From Candidatus Omnitrophota bacterium (lineage in GTDB: Bacteria; Omnitrophota; Gorgyraeia; 2-01-FULL-45-10), in NCBI GenBank assembly GCA_028716065.1, contig JAQUQN010000068.1, positions 1 through 6,222 of the forward strand: a stretch of 6,222 bases of DNA, written 5' to 3'. Below the pieces are notes generated by a model, which was not told the DNA's origin, ran no database searches, and saw only the letters and a list, made by a program, of their open reading frames with translations. Position 1 is the first letter of the stretch; the number at the start of each line of letters is the position of its first letter. Made by a program: the position numbers and the translations under genes. Positions 1 to 4,940 of this stretch are shown piece by piece.

Positions 1-1
1 C

Positions 2-889
2 GCTCTCTCCGGGTTGGCAAGCTACATGCTCGCTCATCCCGAGTACACCGTCGATACCCTGAAAGCCGAATTACCCAAGATGGCCGAGATACACACCGCT
101 GTATCTACCGGCTCAGCGGAACTTAAGAACGCCTTTGCCACTATATACGGTATAGCTGTAGCGGACCAGCTCTTCACCAATGTAAATTACCGCTACGTTC
201 TGTCCGGGTTAGCAAATTACATGATAAGCCACCCGGAGCATACTATCAGTACGTTTATTCAGCAGCTGCCGCAGTTGCCGGCAAAGATGACTGCGTTACA
301 TGATGCTATAAAAAATAACGATTCGTTGAAGAATAATTTCTTCAGAATATACGATATAGCTGTGGCCGATCAGAAGTTTGATCCGACAGATCCGACAAAT
401 GCCAACAAGAATAACACGGCCTATAAGGCGCTCCTGGCGGGGATAGCAAGTTATATGTGCACAAACCAATATTACACGGTGGACAACTTTGTGAATGAAA
501 TCCAGAAGCTGCCCGAATTGGATGACGCGATCACGAACAATAATATGAGAGACGCGTTCGCTAACGTATACAACATAGCGACTGCGTATCAGGTATTCTC
601 GAATACTGAGTACAAAAACATGCTATCCGGCATAGCGGGCTATATGTATTATGAACCGTCCTTTACTATAGCGGATTTCGTCAGGGAAACGCAGAAACTG
701 CATGAGATAGATACCGCTCTGAACGCGTCAGACAACAGGGAAGCTTTCAAGATACTATACGGTATAGAGATAGCGGACCAGAAATTCACCAACGCCGATT
801 ATAAAGCGATCCTCCTCGATGTTGTCAATTTCATGAAAAACAATCCGGGGTATACGGTAGATAGCTATATAGCGGAATTACGTCAATTC
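2..889 (+). repeat. Four and a half in-frame protein repeats of about 63 residues
   Basis: Repeat boundaries by protein alignment: copy 1 at 2-193 (64 aa), copy 2 at 194-427 (78 aa), copy 3 at 428-616 (63 aa), copy 4 at 617-805 (63 aa), half copy 5 at 806-889 (28 aa). Copy 2 is longer because of an insertion of about 14 residues rich in D, P, T and N just before its end. The DNA of the copies has diverged, though short blocks such as TATACGGTATAG and GCGGACCAG recur, so the duplications are old and kept at protein level. Whether more copies lie upstream cannot be seen. Confidence 0.85.
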
Positions 890-1120
890 TCAGGTCTTGA
901 TAAGGCGGATGATATTCCGCAGGAACTGCTGGTAAATGCCACCACCGATGTCAATAAAGCTAATGTCGGACCCGCAACAATTGATAACCCTGTAGCCGGA
1001 GACCAGGATGTCGCGGCACGGTTGGAGTTGAAGGGTCAGATGCTTCGTTACGGCAAGGGGCATACGCCTCAGATGGTTATGAATAATTTGTCCGTAAATC
1101 AGCAGCAGGATAAGAAATAA
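2..1120 (+). CDS. Tandem-repeat protein of unknown function (5' end outside window)
   Basis: The frame is open from base 2 to the TAA at 1118-1120, giving about 372 residues with no N terminus. A TTG at 14-16 is not the start: the codons before it (A-L-S-G) complete the first copy of the repeat, so the gene begins upstream. The visible protein is four repeats of 63-78 residues and a half repeat, followed by a polar tail of about 75 residues ending in Q/N/K-rich sequence. Each repeat looks like three amphipathic helices, with a recurring pattern L-S-G-I-A-x-Y-M, then Y-T-V-D-x-F, then I-Y-x-I-A-x-A-D-Q-x-F-T-N-x-x-Y-K. No catalytic motif, cysteine cluster or membrane segment is visible. I do not recognise the family; an alpha-helical scaffold or binding protein is a guess. 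Localisation cannot be judged without the N terminus. No clear terminator follows it before the sigma-factor gene 53 bases on. Confidence 0.85.
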   Translation, partial: ALSGLASYMLAHPEYTVDTLKAELPKMAEIHTAVSTGSAELKNAFATIYGIAVADQLFTNVNYRYVLSGLANYMISHPEHTISTFIQQLPQLPAKMTALHDAIKNNDSLKNNFFRIYDIAVADQKFDPTDPTNANKNNTAYKALLAGIASYMCTNQYYTVDNFVNEIQKLPELDDAITNNNMRDAFANVYNIATAYQVFSNTEYKNMLSGIAGYMYYEPSFTIADFVRETQKLHEIDTALNASDNREAFKILYGIEIADQKFTNADYKAILLDVVNFMKNNPGYTVDSYIAELRQFSGLDKADDIPQELLVNATTDVNKANVGPATIDNPVAGDQDVAARLELKGQMLRYGKGHTPQMVMNNLSVNQQQDKK

Positions 1121-1173
1121 ACGTTCTTTTTCCTCTTGCGCTATATGTAAACATCATGTTATCGTATCATTAG

Positions 1174-1779
1174 ATGGATGATAAGAACTTCGAAAACGAC
1201 AACCATATAATTGAAGCCTGCCTTAAAAAAGATATTTCGGCCTGGGCGGCCCTGGTAAAGAAATATTCCAGCCTGGTTTACATATCCATAGAGAACCGCC
1301 TCAAAAAATACAATATCTCAATTTCACGCCAGGATATCGAGGATATCAGGCAGAATGTATTTGCCGATATCTGGAAGAATAATAAATTGAAGGATATCGT
1401 AAACCGCGAAGATATATCGTATTGGATCTCCGTGCTCTCCGGAAATGCCGCGATAGAAAATTTCAGGAACGCCTCAGCCCGCATATCCCAGAAGACCGTA
1501 TCTTTATCTTCGAAACTTGACGGCGGCGCCCTCGAAGGGCTATTGCCGTCGGGCCTGGCGGGGCAGAGAAGCGACTTGGACAGGGCCGAGGCGGAGGAGA
1601 AGATAGACCGCGCGATAAACTCTTTACCGGGGAGAGAGAAGATCATGGCCAAACTGCATTTGATCCATAATAAGAAGTATCATGAAATCGCAGAACTTAT
1701 GGGGGTGCCGGAGGGCACGGTCTCAAGTTATGTTAAAAGGGCAAAAGAGAGGCTGAGGAAGGCCCTGAAAAATATTTGA
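1174..1779 (+). CDS. ECF-type RNA polymerase sigma-70 family sigma factor
   Basis: A 201-residue protein with the two-domain layout of extracytoplasmic-function sigma factors, which redirect RNA polymerase to a small promoter set. Residues about 14-100 fit sigma region 2, including the helix around D-I-E-D-I-R-Q-N-V-F-A-D-I-W (54-67). Residues 101-140 are a linker. Residues about 141-198 fit region 4, with the pattern I-N-S-L-P-x-R-E-K (148-156) and a helix-turn-helix Y-H-E-I-A-E-L-M-G-V-P-E-G-T-V-S-S-Y-V-K-R-A (169-190). Region 3 is absent, as expected for ECF factors. The ATG at 1174 is the only sensible start, but no Shine-Dalgarno precedes it, so translation may be weak. The next gene, 55 bases on, looks like its zinc-type anti-sigma factor. 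No copy of the promoter-like element at 1786 or 2537 is visible upstream of this gene. The target promoters are inferred, not shown. Confidence 0.93.
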   Translation: MDDKNFENDNHIIEACLKKDISAWAALVKKYSSLVYISIENRLKKYNISISRQDIEDIRQNVFADIWKNNKLKDIVNREDISYWISVLSGNAAIENFRNASARISQKTVSLSSKLDGGALEGLLPSGLAGQRSDLDRAEAEEKIDRAINSLPGREKIMAKLHLIHNKKYHEIAELMGVPEGTVSSYVKRAKERLRKALKNI

Positions 1780-1785
1780 AAATAT

Positions 1786-1819
1786 TTGCAATAATTTCAG
1801 CGTTTTTTCCGTCTTATAT
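1786..1819 (+). promoter_or_regulatory. Putative ECF-sigma promoter, copy 1 (anti-sigma gene)
   Basis: This 34-bp element matches 2537-2570 at 31 of 34 positions without gaps. The -35 side is TTGCAATAATTTC (1786-1798) and the -10 side is CCGTCTTATAT (1809-1819). Read as an ECF promoter it is GCAATAA (1788-1794), 15-nt spacer, CGTCTTA (1810-1816), comparable to the known GGAACTT-N15/16-TCTGA layout; CGTC is a common ECF -10 core. It lies entirely between the sigma gene stop and the anti-sigma ATG at 1835. Transcription would start near 1822, leaving a leader of only about a dozen bases that holds the GGGGG ribosome-binding stretch (1824-1828). A-T rich direct repeats of AAATATTTG just upstream could act as an UP element. 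Confidence 0.6.
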
Positions 1820-1834
1820 AATAGGGGGATAGAT

Positions 1835-2266
1835 ATGACAGATATAAAAGAAAAGGTCGGGACGCATCCGACAGAAGTTGAATTGGCGGACTATTTAGGC
1901 AGGACTCTGTCCGGAACAGACAGGGCGAGGCTGGAAGAGCATATCGCATGCTGTGATGAATGTCTCGAAAAGACGGTTTCCGCATATGAATCTGTCGATA
2001 AATTCAAGAAGGAGAAGGAAGGTATTATGAAGAAGATCAACGTGTATCTTGTCCTGGCGGTAGCATCGTTTGTAATGTCATTTGTGTTTCAGCAGTATTT
2101 CCTGCAATTCCTGACAGCCACGCTTCTTTTGGGCATAAAGTGGGTGGTCGATTCGAAGACCACGAAGATGCTCATTATGATATACGATGCGTGGAAACGG
2201 GGAGGTTCGGAAAATGCGTCCCGCGTATTAAGCTCGCTCTACAAGGATCCCCGCAACAGGCTGTAA
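1835..2266 (+). CDS. Small membrane protein with zinc-binding anti-sigma (ZAS-like) domain
   Basis: A 143-residue protein, probably the antagonist of the sigma factor encoded just upstream. The N-terminal 45 residues resemble zinc-finger anti-sigma domains: H-P-T-x-x-E-L-A-D-Y-L-x-x-x-L-S (11-26), a helix R-A-R-L-E-E-H, then H36-x3-C40-x2-C43, the classic ZAS ligand pattern, with an extra C39. Such domains hold the sigma factor in the cytoplasm. Two hydrophobic stretches follow, about 69-85 and 89-105, separated by only Q-Q-Y. A cytoplasmic-looking tail of 38 residues rich in K/R closes the protein. Most ZAS proteins have one membrane span and a periplasmic sensor; here there is almost no outside loop. 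The start is supported by GGGGG at 1824-1828, six bases before the ATG. The interaction with the sigma factor is inferred from the motif and adjacency. Confidence 0.82.
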   Translation: MTDIKEKVGTHPTEVELADYLGRTLSGTDRARLEEHIACCDECLEKTVSAYESVDKFKKEKEGIMKKINVYLVLAVASFVMSFVFQQYFLQFLTATLLLGIKWVVDSKTTKMLIMIYDAWKRGGSENASRVLSSLYKDPRNRL

Positions 2267-2290
2267 AACCGATCCGTAGGCCCTGTTTCT

Positions 2291-2427
2291 TATCCCGCGG
2301 CAAGCGGATAGACAAAAAAAGAAGAAGGGCCGCTCAACCTTTCGTCTTTAGTCCTCCGTAAGGTTTCCGCCTTCGCCCCCCTCGGTGCTATTGGCGGATC
2401 CGCCTAAGCGGAAAGCTCTCTTCTTCT
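2291..2427. other. Structured intergenic block with nested inverted repeats
   Basis: In the gene-free stretch after the anti-sigma gene, several pairings can be seen. TATCC at 2291-2295 pairs with GGATA at 2306-2310, extended by GC/GC around a bulged C. AGAAGAAG (2320-2327) pairs with CTTCTTCT (2420-2427) and, inside it, CCGCT (2330-2334) with AGCGG (2407-2411), closing a block of about 108 bases. Inside that, AACCTT (2336-2341) pairs with AAGGTT (2360-2365), and GGCGGATCCGCC (2393-2404) is a perfect palindrome. TCCGCC at 2366-2371, GGCGGA at 2393-2398 and GCGGA at 2408-2412 allow alternative pairings. Read on the minus strand the outer stem is followed by seven T (2314-2320), as in a terminator; on the + strand only a pyrimidine tract follows. 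It could be a terminator, a small MITE/REP-like repeat or an RNA element; nothing decides between these. Confidence 0.4.
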
Positions 2428-2503
2428 ATTATCAATATTACCACATCATTAAGAAAATACAACCCCGCAGAACTCCCTTTTTTGTTTTTAACAACACACC
2501 CAT

Positions 2504-2516
2504 TCTCCGTCGGAGA
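2504..2516. repeat. 13-bp inverted repeat TCTCCG-T-CGGAGA
   Basis: A perfect inverted repeat (TCTCCG at 2504-2509, CGGAGA at 2511-2516) about 20 bases upstream of the -35 side of the putative spoVG promoter. The symmetric shape and position would suit an operator for a dimeric regulator. It also lies within a pyrimidine- and A-rich stretch (2440-2536) where I see no gene. Its short loop makes it a poor RNA hairpin. Function unknown. Confidence 0.35.
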
Positions 2517-2536
2517 CCCAGACCAGCCAAAAAAAA

Positions 2537-2570
2537 TTGCAATAATTTCGGCAGTTTTTCCGTCTTATAT
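2537..2570 (+). promoter_or_regulatory. Putative ECF-sigma promoter, copy 2 (spoVG operon)
   Basis: Second copy of the element at 1786-1819, differing only at three positions in the spacer (2550, 2553, 2554). The -35 side is TTGCAATAATTTC (2537-2549); the -10 side is CCGTCTTATAT (2560-2570); GCAATAA and CGTCTTA are again 15 nt apart. Eight consecutive A (2529-2536) directly precede it, as an UP element would. Similarity stops right after TTATAT, which argues for a functional unit rather than a long duplication. Transcription would start near 2573 and give a leader of almost 90 bases before the spoVG ATG at 2661. Confidence 0.6.
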
Positions 2571-2621
2571 GTATGGGCACAAAGGATCCTCAGGCAGGTT
2601 GAATCTATCTCGGCCTCAGGG

Positions 2622-2654
2622 TCAAATTTGCCTGGCATATTTGAAAGGGGGTGA
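2622..2654 (+). promoter_or_regulatory. Leader hairpin abutting a strong Shine-Dalgarno of spoVG
   Basis: TCAAAT (2622-2627) pairs with ATTTGA (2639-2644), then after one T-T mismatch TGC (2629-2631) pairs with GCA (2635-2637), leaving a three-base loop. It ends immediately before AAGGGGGTGA (2645-2654), a near-complete match to the anti-Shine-Dalgarno with one G for A. That ribosome site is six bases from ATG 2661, which selects this start over the GTG at 2655 that touches the site. CCTCAGG occurs twice further up the leader (2588-2594, 2614-2620). The hairpin could tune translation or be a protein site; this is inference. Confidence 0.45.
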
Positions 2655-2660
2655 GTGATT

Positions 2661-2924
2661 ATGGTTGATGAGGGCCTGAAATTGGAAGTGGTGCGTTTGC
2701 ATAAGCTGGACGGCACCGGTTCCACAAAGGCATTCTGCGATCTTTCAATCCTTGGAACTTTTGTATTGAAGGGCTTGAGGGTGGTAGAAGGCGAAAAGGG
2801 CCTCTTCGTAAGCATGCCTCGCGAGGAAGGGAAGGACGGCAAATGGTATAACACGGTTATACCGCTGAAGAGAGAGGTTAAGGACGAGATTGACAGGCTC
2901 GTCCTGGAAGCGTACGGAGGTTGA
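2661..2924 (+). CDS. spoVG: SpoVG-family nucleic-acid-binding regulator
   Basis: An 87-residue protein, the usual length of the SpoVG family. It follows the family pattern end to end: L-E-V-V-R-L at 8-13, a strand A-F-C-D-L-S-I-L-x-x-F-V-L-K-G-L-R-V-V-E-G (24-44), the hallmark G-L-F-V-S-M-P at 47-53, then a charged loop, V-I-P-L at 66-69 and a C-terminal helix E-I-D-R-L-V-L-E-A-Y (76-85). Known members (Bacillus, Staphylococcus, Borrelia, Listeria) bind DNA and/or RNA and modulate division, virulence or stress genes; the name does not imply sporulation here. ATG 2661 is preferred over GTG 2655 because of the ribosome-site spacing. It heads a tight operon: its stop is four bases before yraN, and the last codons carry the yraN ribosome site. 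It probably has its own promoter at 2537-2570. Confidence 0.93.
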   Translation: MVDEGLKLEVVRLHKLDGTGSTKAFCDLSILGTFVLKGLRVVEGEKGLFVSMPREEGKDGKWYNTVIPLKREVKDEIDRLVLEAYGG

Positions 2925-2928
2925 TGGT

Positions 2929-3303
2929 ATGGGCCGGAAGGATAAGGTAGGCTCGCTTGGAGAGGCGACGGCCTCAAGATATTTACGAAAGAGAGGATAT
3001 CGTATTATCGAGGCCAATTTTCGCACGCCCATGGGCGAGATAGACCTGGTGGCCAGATTGAAGAGGATGATAGTCTTCGTAGAGGTGAAGACCCGCTCTA
3101 CCGGTTCTTTTGGCCCTCCGTACCTGTCGGTGACGAAACGCAAGGAGCGGCATATCATCAATAACGCCCTCTATTATTTGAATAGCCACGATATGATGCA
3201 TGCATCCTGGCGCATCGACATAGTTTCAATAAGGTTAAATGTCGCGGACGAAGCGGAAGATATAGAGATTTTTGAGAACGCGATCGAAGACCCATACATA
3301 TAG
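2929..3303 (+). CDS. yraN: YraN/UPF0102 family protein, predicted nuclease fold
   Basis: A 124-residue protein typical in length for UPF0102. The N terminus G-x-x-G-E-x-x-A-x-x-Y-L-x-x-x-G-Y (8-24), then G-E-I-D-L-V-A (36-42) and V-F-V-E-V-K-T-R (49-56) are the family signatures. D39, E52 and K54 form a PD-(D/E)xK-like nuclease active site, with E12 as a further acidic residue; R-I-D-I-V near the C terminus is the last conserved strand. No clear substrate is known for the family; a role in DNA processing is inferred from fold and from its frequent placement beside comM/yifB and dprA. The start is the ATG at 2929, eight bases after GGAGG (2916-2920). The in-frame TTG at 2890 would run back into spoVG and lacks family similarity there. 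It is followed after 12 bases by comM, so the two are surely co-transcribed. Confidence 0.94.
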   Translation: MGRKDKVGSLGEATASRYLRKRGYRIIEANFRTPMGEIDLVARLKRMIVFVEVKTRSTGSFGPPYLSVTKRKERHIINNALYYLNSHDMMHASWRIDIVSIRLNVADEAEDIEIFENAIEDPYI

Positions 3304-3315
3304 AGGAGAGGCGGC

Positions 3316-4851
3316 ATGATCTCAAAGATATATTCAAGCTGTTTGCTGGGGGTGGATGCATATGAGGTAACGGCAGAAGTCGATATAGGCTCAGGCTCTC
3401 TGCCGGGATTCAATGTCGTAGGGCTTCCGGATACGTCGATAAAAGAATCGCGGGACCGCATAAAGTCCGCGATAAAGAATTCGGGCTTCTCATTCCCGTC
3501 CAAAAAGATAATAGTGAATCTGGCGCCGGCGGATATAAAGAAGGAAGGGGCGTTGTTCGATCTGCCGATAGCGCTATCCATCCTTTCTACGGAAAACGTC
3601 ATAGATTTTACGGCAGTCCGGGATCATATCTTCTGCGGCGAGCTGTCGCTCGACGGCAGGGTGAAACCTATCAATGGCGCGCTCCCCATTGCCATGGCAA
3701 TGAAGAAGATGGGTAAAAGGGCATTCGTCCTGCCCAAAGAGAATTCAAAAGAGGCTGCTACCGTAGAGGGGGTAGAGGTATATCCGGTCTCGACGCTGAA
3801 GGAGGCCGTAAATTTTTTGAATAAAAAGATATCCATAGAGGCCGAGAGATTCAATGTGGAATCTGCCTTCAAAAGAAATTCCAAATACAAGATTGATTTC
3901 AGCGACGTAAAGGGCCAGGAGCACGTAAAGCGCGGCCTTGAAGTCGCCGCCGCGGGAGGCCACAACGTCCTTTTGATCGGTCCGCCCGGTTCAGGGAAGA
4001 GCATGCTTGCCAAACGGCTTACGACGATACTTTCTGAGATGACGCGCGATGAGGCGTTGGAGACGTCGGGTATCCACAGCATTGCCGGCATCCTACCGCC
4101 GAACAAGTTTCTTATTGCGACGCGTCCGTTCCGCTCTCCGCACCACACGATCTCCGACGCCGCTCTTTTGGGCGGCGGGGCAAACCCGATGCCCGGAGAG
4201 ATAAGTTTGGCGCATAACGGCGTCCTTTTCCTGGACGAGCTCCCGGAATTCAAGCGCAATGTGCTCGAGGTGTTGAGGCAGCCGATGGAGGACGGGGCCG
4301 TAACGGTCGCGAGAGTCGCCAATACATTGACATATCCGGCCAAATTCATGCTCGTCGCGGCTATGAACCCATGCCCGTGCGGATATTTCACGGACCCAAA
4401 GAGAGAATGTCACTGCACGCCGTTTCAGATCCAGTCATATCTCTCGAAGATATCAGGGCCTTTGCTCGACAGGATCGACATACATCTGGAGGTGCCGAGG
4501 CTGAAGTACGAACATCTTACGGATAAGCGGCGGGGCGAGGCGTCGGAAGAGATAAGGAAACGGGTAGACAGGGCGAGGGATAACCAGGGTAAGCGGCGCC
4601 GGGAAGAAGGCGTTTTATTCAACGCCCATCTTGAGTCCAGGGAATTGGAGCAGTGCTGTGTGCTCGATAAAGAGGCCGGAGAGTTATTGAAACTGGCGAT
4701 ACTCGAACTCGGCATATCGGCACGGGCCTACGATAAGATATTAAAGGTGAGCCGCACCATCGCCGATCTGGACGGCAAAGAGACTATAGAAGCGCATCAC
4801 ATCTCTGAGGCAATATCATACCGTTCGCTCGACAGAAATCTATGGGGGTAG
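3316..4851 (+). CDS. comM: ComM/YifB family AAA+ ATPase (Mg-chelatase-like)
   Basis: 511 residues, the full family length. Residues 1-190 are the Lon-S16/ChlI-like N-terminal domain (G-L-P-D-x-x-I-K-E-S-R-D-R about 37-49, N-L-A-P-A-D about 69-74). Residues about 191-395 are the AAA+ domain: V-K-G-Q (198-201), Walker A G-P-P-G-S-G-K-S (222-229), R-P-F-R-S-P-H-H-T-I-S, Walker B V-L-F-L-D-E (303-308), sensor N351 and the candidate arginine finger R386 in L-L-D-R-I-D. C353, C355, C365 and C367 make a four-cysteine cluster seen across the family. The C-terminal helical domain contains A-R-A-Y-D-K-I-L-K-V-S-R-T-I-A-D-L. In Vibrio and relatives ComM is a hexameric helicase that drives branch migration during natural transformation. 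It is not a magnesium chelatase subunit, as no chlorophyll genes are nearby. AGGAG at 3304-3308 supports the start. Confidence 0.97.
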   Translation: MISKIYSSCLLGVDAYEVTAEVDIGSGSLPGFNVVGLPDTSIKESRDRIKSAIKNSGFSFPSKKIIVNLAPADIKKEGALFDLPIALSILSTENVIDFTAVRDHIFCGELSLDGRVKPINGALPIAMAMKKMGKRAFVLPKENSKEAATVEGVEVYPVSTLKEAVNFLNKKISIEAERFNVESAFKRNSKYKIDFSDVKGQEHVKRGLEVAAAGGHNVLLIGPPGSGKSMLAKRLTTILSEMTRDEALETSGIHSIAGILPPNKFLIATRPFRSPHHTISDAALLGGGANPMPGEISLAHNGVLFLDELPEFKRNVLEVLRQPMEDGAVTVARVANTLTYPAKFMLVAAMNPCPCGYFTDPKRECHCTPFQIQSYLSKISGPLLDRIDIHLEVPRLKYEHLTDKRRGEASEEIRKRVDRARDNQGKRRREEGVLFNAHLESRELEQCCVLDKEAGELLKLAILELGISARAYDKILKVSRTIADLDGKETIEAHHISEAISYRSLDRNLWG

Positions 4852-4880
4852 AAAAAGGCGCAGCATGTACAAATTTCACA

Positions 4881-4909
4881 TTGAAGTTAGGCAGTGGATG
4901 GTATATAAT
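4881..4909 (+). promoter_or_regulatory. Housekeeping-type promoter of lysS
   Basis: TTGAAG at 4881-4886 and a perfect TATAAT at 4904-4909 are separated by 17 bases, the ideal spacing for the main vegetative sigma factor. Transcription would begin near 4916, giving a leader of about 25 bases before the lysS ATG. It lies in the 89-base gap after comM, so lysS can be expressed independently of the spoVG-yraN-comM operon. No convincing terminator hairpin separates the two, so read-through is possible. This motif is quite unlike the two ECF-type elements upstream. Confidence 0.75.
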
Positions 4910-4940
4910 CATTCCCTAAGGAGAGAAGGGCAGGATAGAT

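Noticed and set aside
2..889. CRISPR or DNA satellite explanation for the repeats
   Set aside because: The repetition is in the protein; the DNA copies are diverged, in frame, and lack spacer structure.
1136..1170. Possible housekeeping promoter before the sigma gene (TTGCGC with TGTTAT)
   Set aside because: The spacer is only 15 bases and both hexamers are poor; not enough to call.
2320..2430. tRNA or known riboswitch in the structured block
   Set aside because: There is no T-loop sequence, no cloverleaf stems and no recognisable aptamer core.
2537..2570. Reading the repeated element as a housekeeping promoter (TTGCAA plus TTATAT)
   Set aside because: The spacing would be 22 bases, too long, and at 17 bases the hexamer is CCGTCT. 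The ECF-type reading fits both copies better.
2385..2654. Open frame on the + strand in the gene-free stretch (89 codons)
   Set aside because: It covers the inverted repeats and the promoter-like element, its product is an arginine/proline-rich string without family features, and it has no ribosome site.
2655..2660. GTG at 2655 as the spoVG start
   Set aside because: It abuts the Shine-Dalgarno sequence, leaving no room for initiation. The ATG at 2661 has proper spacing and fits family length.
2438..2977. Long open frame on the minus strand (179 codons)
   Set aside because: It runs across the promoter element, all of spoVG and the start of yraN, whose protein families are clear on the + strand. 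Its translation is rich in S, P and R and has no domain pattern.
3624..4391. 255-codon open frame on the minus strand
   Set aside because: Complete antisense shadow of comM, whose motifs and length are unambiguous.
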